Shown piece after piece: positions 62,434-64,000 of a stretch of 64,000 nucleotides of DNA (positions are counted from its first letter, which is position 1; each line of letters begins with the position of its first letter). Source of the stretch: Streptomyces sp. YPW6. GTDB lineage: Bacteria; Actinomycetota; Actinomycetes; Streptomycetales; Streptomycetaceae. The position numbers and the translations under genes are program-made. The stretch is taken from NCBI RefSeq assembly GCF_018866325.1, contig NZ_CP076457.1:310001-374000 (forward strand). Reading direction: 5' to 3'. Under the pieces are notes generated by a model. The model saw only the letters and a program-made list of their open reading frames with translations. It was not told where the DNA came from and ran no database searches.

Positions 62434-64000
62434 ATGGCATCCGCCGATGAGGGCTTCCCGGCGGAGCCCGGCCCGCTGCCCTCCGGGGACGGCCGGGGAC
62501 CGGCGCGGAGGGCCGACGACGCGGCCGCCGTGATCGCCGGGGACGGCACGGTCATCGGCTGGACCCGCGGGGCCGAGGCCCTGCTCGGGTATCCGGCGGC
62601 CGAGGTGGTCGGCCGGTCCGCCGCCCTCCTGCTGACCGGCTCGCCGGACCCCCTCCGGACGGCCGCGGTGGCCGCGCGCTGCCGCGCCGGTTCGGCGTGG
62701 AGCGGGCTCGTCGCCCTGCGGGGCGGGGACGGCCGGTCCCTGGACGTCGACGTGCGGGTCACCGCCTCCTTCCGGATCGCCGGGCAGGAGGTCTTCCTGG
62801 TGTCCGGGCGGGAGCTGACCCCGCACTGGACGATGAGCGGGTCCGTGCTGGACGACTTCATGGCCCGGTCCCCGGTCGGGATGGCCGTGCTCGACCCCGG
62901 CCTGCGCTATCTCTGGCTCAACGACACCCTGGAGCGGTTCGGCGGCGTACCGCGCGAGCAGCGTCTGGGGCGCAGGCCCGGCGATGTTCTGCCCGCGGCC
63001 CTGGCGGCCCCCATCGAGCGGTTGATGCGGCAGGTCCTGTCGACCGGGGAGGCGGTCACGGACTACGAGTACCTGGGCTGGAGCTGGGCCGATCCGCACC
63101 GCCGACGGGCGTACGCGAGCTCGTTCTTCCCGCTGGCCGACGCGCAGGACCGGCGGATCGGCATCGGCTACATGGTCCGTGACGTCACCGACCGGTGGAA
63201 CGCGCGTCGGCTGCTCGCGCTGGTCAACGAGGCCGGGGCGAGCATCGGCTCGACCCTGGACGTCCAGCGTACGGCGCAGGAACTCGCCGACTTCGCGGTG
63301 CCCCGGTTCGCGGACTTCGTCTTCGTGGACCTGCTGGAGAACCCGTTCGGCGGGGAGCGGCCCGGGTCGGCCACACCCGCCGAGGGCGAGCGGCCCGCCA
63401 TGCGCCGGGCGGGCATGAGCTCGGTGCGCGAGGGCTGTCCGGAGGCGGTCGTCCGGATCGGGGAGGCCGTCGACTTCGTGCCGCCGCCGCACGACGCGCA
63501 CTTCCTGCTGGCGGGCGCCCCGGTGCTGCTGCCGGCGCTCGACCCGGACAGCCACGGGTGGGCGCAGGAGCACCCGGCGCGGGCCGCCCGCATCCGGGAG
63601 TTCGGGCTGCATTCGCTGATCTGCGTCCCCATGCGGGCCCGCGACACCGTGCTGGGGCTGACCACCTTCATGCGTTCGCAGAACCCGGTGCCGTTCGACG
63701 AGGACGACGTGGCGCCCGCCCGGGAGCTGGTGGCACGGGCCGCCGTGTGCGTGGACAACGCCCGCCGCTACACCCGGGAGCACACCGCGGCCCTGGTCCT
63801 CCAGCGGAGCCTGTTGCCGCAGACGCTCCGCGGCGGGACGGCGCTGGACGTGGCGTGGTCCTACCTCCCGGCGGACGCGAAGGACGGGGTCGGCGGCGAC
63901 TGGTTCGACGTGATCCCGCTGTCCGGGGCCCGGGTGGGCCTGGTCATCGGCGATGTCGTCGGGCACGGCATCGGGGCGGCCGCGACCATGGGGCGGCTGC
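62434..64000 (+). CDS. PAS-PAS-GAF SpoIIE-type phosphatase (3' end off window)
   Basis: 522 residues visible. PAS at about 25-125 (ADDAAAVIAGDGTVIGWTRGAEALLGYP), second PAS at 140-250 (FMARSPVGMAVLDPGLRYLWLNDTLERFGG), GAF at about 265-445, then the SpoIIE phosphatase begins (LVLQRSLLPQTLRG... GVGGDWFDVIPL... IGDVVGHGIGAAATMGRL) where the window stops. A C-terminal HATPase may follow, as is common, but is not visible. GAGG lies before the ATG. Confidence 0.88.
   Translation, partial: MASADEGFPAEPGPLPSGDGRGPARRADDAAAVIAGDGTVIGWTRGAEALLGYPAAEVVGRSAALLLTGSPDPLRTAAVAARCRAGSAWSGLVALRGGDGRSLDVDVRVTASFRIAGQEVFLVSGRELTPHWTMSGSVLDDFMARSPVGMAVLDPGLRYLWLNDTLERFGGVPREQRLGRRPGDVLPAALAAPIERLMRQVLSTGEAVTDYEYLGWSWADPHRRRAYASSFFPLADAQDRRIGIGYMVRDVTDRWNARRLLALVNEAGASIGSTLDVQRTAQELADFAVPRFADFVFVDLLENPFGGERPGSATPAEGERPAMRRAGMSSVREGCPEAVVRIGEAVDFVPPPHDAHFLLAGAPVLLPALDPDSHGWAQEHPARAARIREFGLHSLICVPMRARDTVLGLTTFMRSQNPVPFDEDDVAPARELVARAAVCVDNARRYTREHTAALVLQRSLLPQTLRGGTALDVAWSYLPADAKDGVGGDWFDVIPLSGARVGLVIGDVVGHGIGAAATMGRL

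Overview
The window is high-GC actinobacterial DNA and almost certainly a Streptomyces chromosome. The evidence is a chaplin gene, a melC1/melC2 tyrosinase pair, several Tat-exported enzymes, a c-di-AMP riboswitch ahead of a LysM cell-wall hydrolase, many ATGA/GTGA translationally coupled gene pairs, and long G+C-rich hairpin terminators without U-tracts. I see no IS element, prophage, integrase, tRNA, rRNA or CRISPR array. The region reads as an accessory or lineage-variable part of the chromosome, rich in secreted enzymes and stand-alone regulators.

Layout. 1-1235: the 5' end of a leftward gene resembling a type III polyketide synthase, divergent from a UbiA-family prenyltransferase whose N-terminus is a 15-bp minisatellite. 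1399-4350: a secreted multidomain GH87-type alpha-1,3-glucanase. 4473-7744: a DapB-like dehydrogenase, an AhpD/CMD-like protein and, facing them, a Tat-exported cholesterol oxidase. 7904-9364: a LysM/lysozyme-fold hydrolase with its riboswitch leader, then fprA (ferredoxin reductase). 10753-21915: a SpoIIE-type phosphatase, a secreted protein, a membrane-anchored Xre protein with a (GGCCCC)12 tract, a PHP phosphoesterase, a FUSC transporter, a HhH DNA-glycosylase-like protein and many small Streptomyces proteins. 22022-26274: a small membrane protein, a PLC/GDPD-like enzyme and a class A beta-lactamase locus arranged like blaL/blaA/blaB of Streptomyces cacaoi. 26332-31265: a membrane SpoIIE phosphatase, then a TetR / MFS / sphingosine-1-phosphate-lyase-like operon with a 44-bp palindrome over its start codon. 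31380-36512: a five-gene oligopeptide/nickel-type ABC importer. 36650-40649: an acyl-CoA dehydrogenase pair, a quinone oxidoreductase and an Xre-cupin regulator whose promoter shares a sequence box with the operon promoter. 40766-44943: a PIG-L deacetylase, a rhodanese, a proline-iminopeptidase-like hydrolase and an F420-type/hemerythrin fusion. 45327-47560: a TPR protein coupled to a polyprenyl synthase. 47983-57460: an eight-gene, tightly coupled extracellular-polysaccharide operon. 57600-62227: chaplin, melC2/melC1, a P450 and a secreted GH26-like hydrolase. 62434-end: a truncated PAS-GAF-SpoIIE phosphatase.

How the parts work together. The polysaccharide operon carries most of the steps for a lipid-linked polymer: initiating phosphoglycosyltransferase, two glycosyltransferases, polymerase/ligase, MurJ-like flippase, Wzz-like chain-length protein, deacetylase and acyl/aminoacyl transferase. 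It is followed by a surface-amyloid chaplin, a secreted tyrosinase and a secreted glycosidase, so this block looks devoted to the cell surface. The beta-lactamase locus has its own LysR regulator and a cytoplasmic penicillin-recognising-like partner. The most unusual units are the TetR-MFS-S1P-lyase-like operon, the TPR-prenyl synthase pair behind a three-part symmetric element, and the Xre-cupin regulator that appears to control both itself and the neighbouring acyl-CoA operon.
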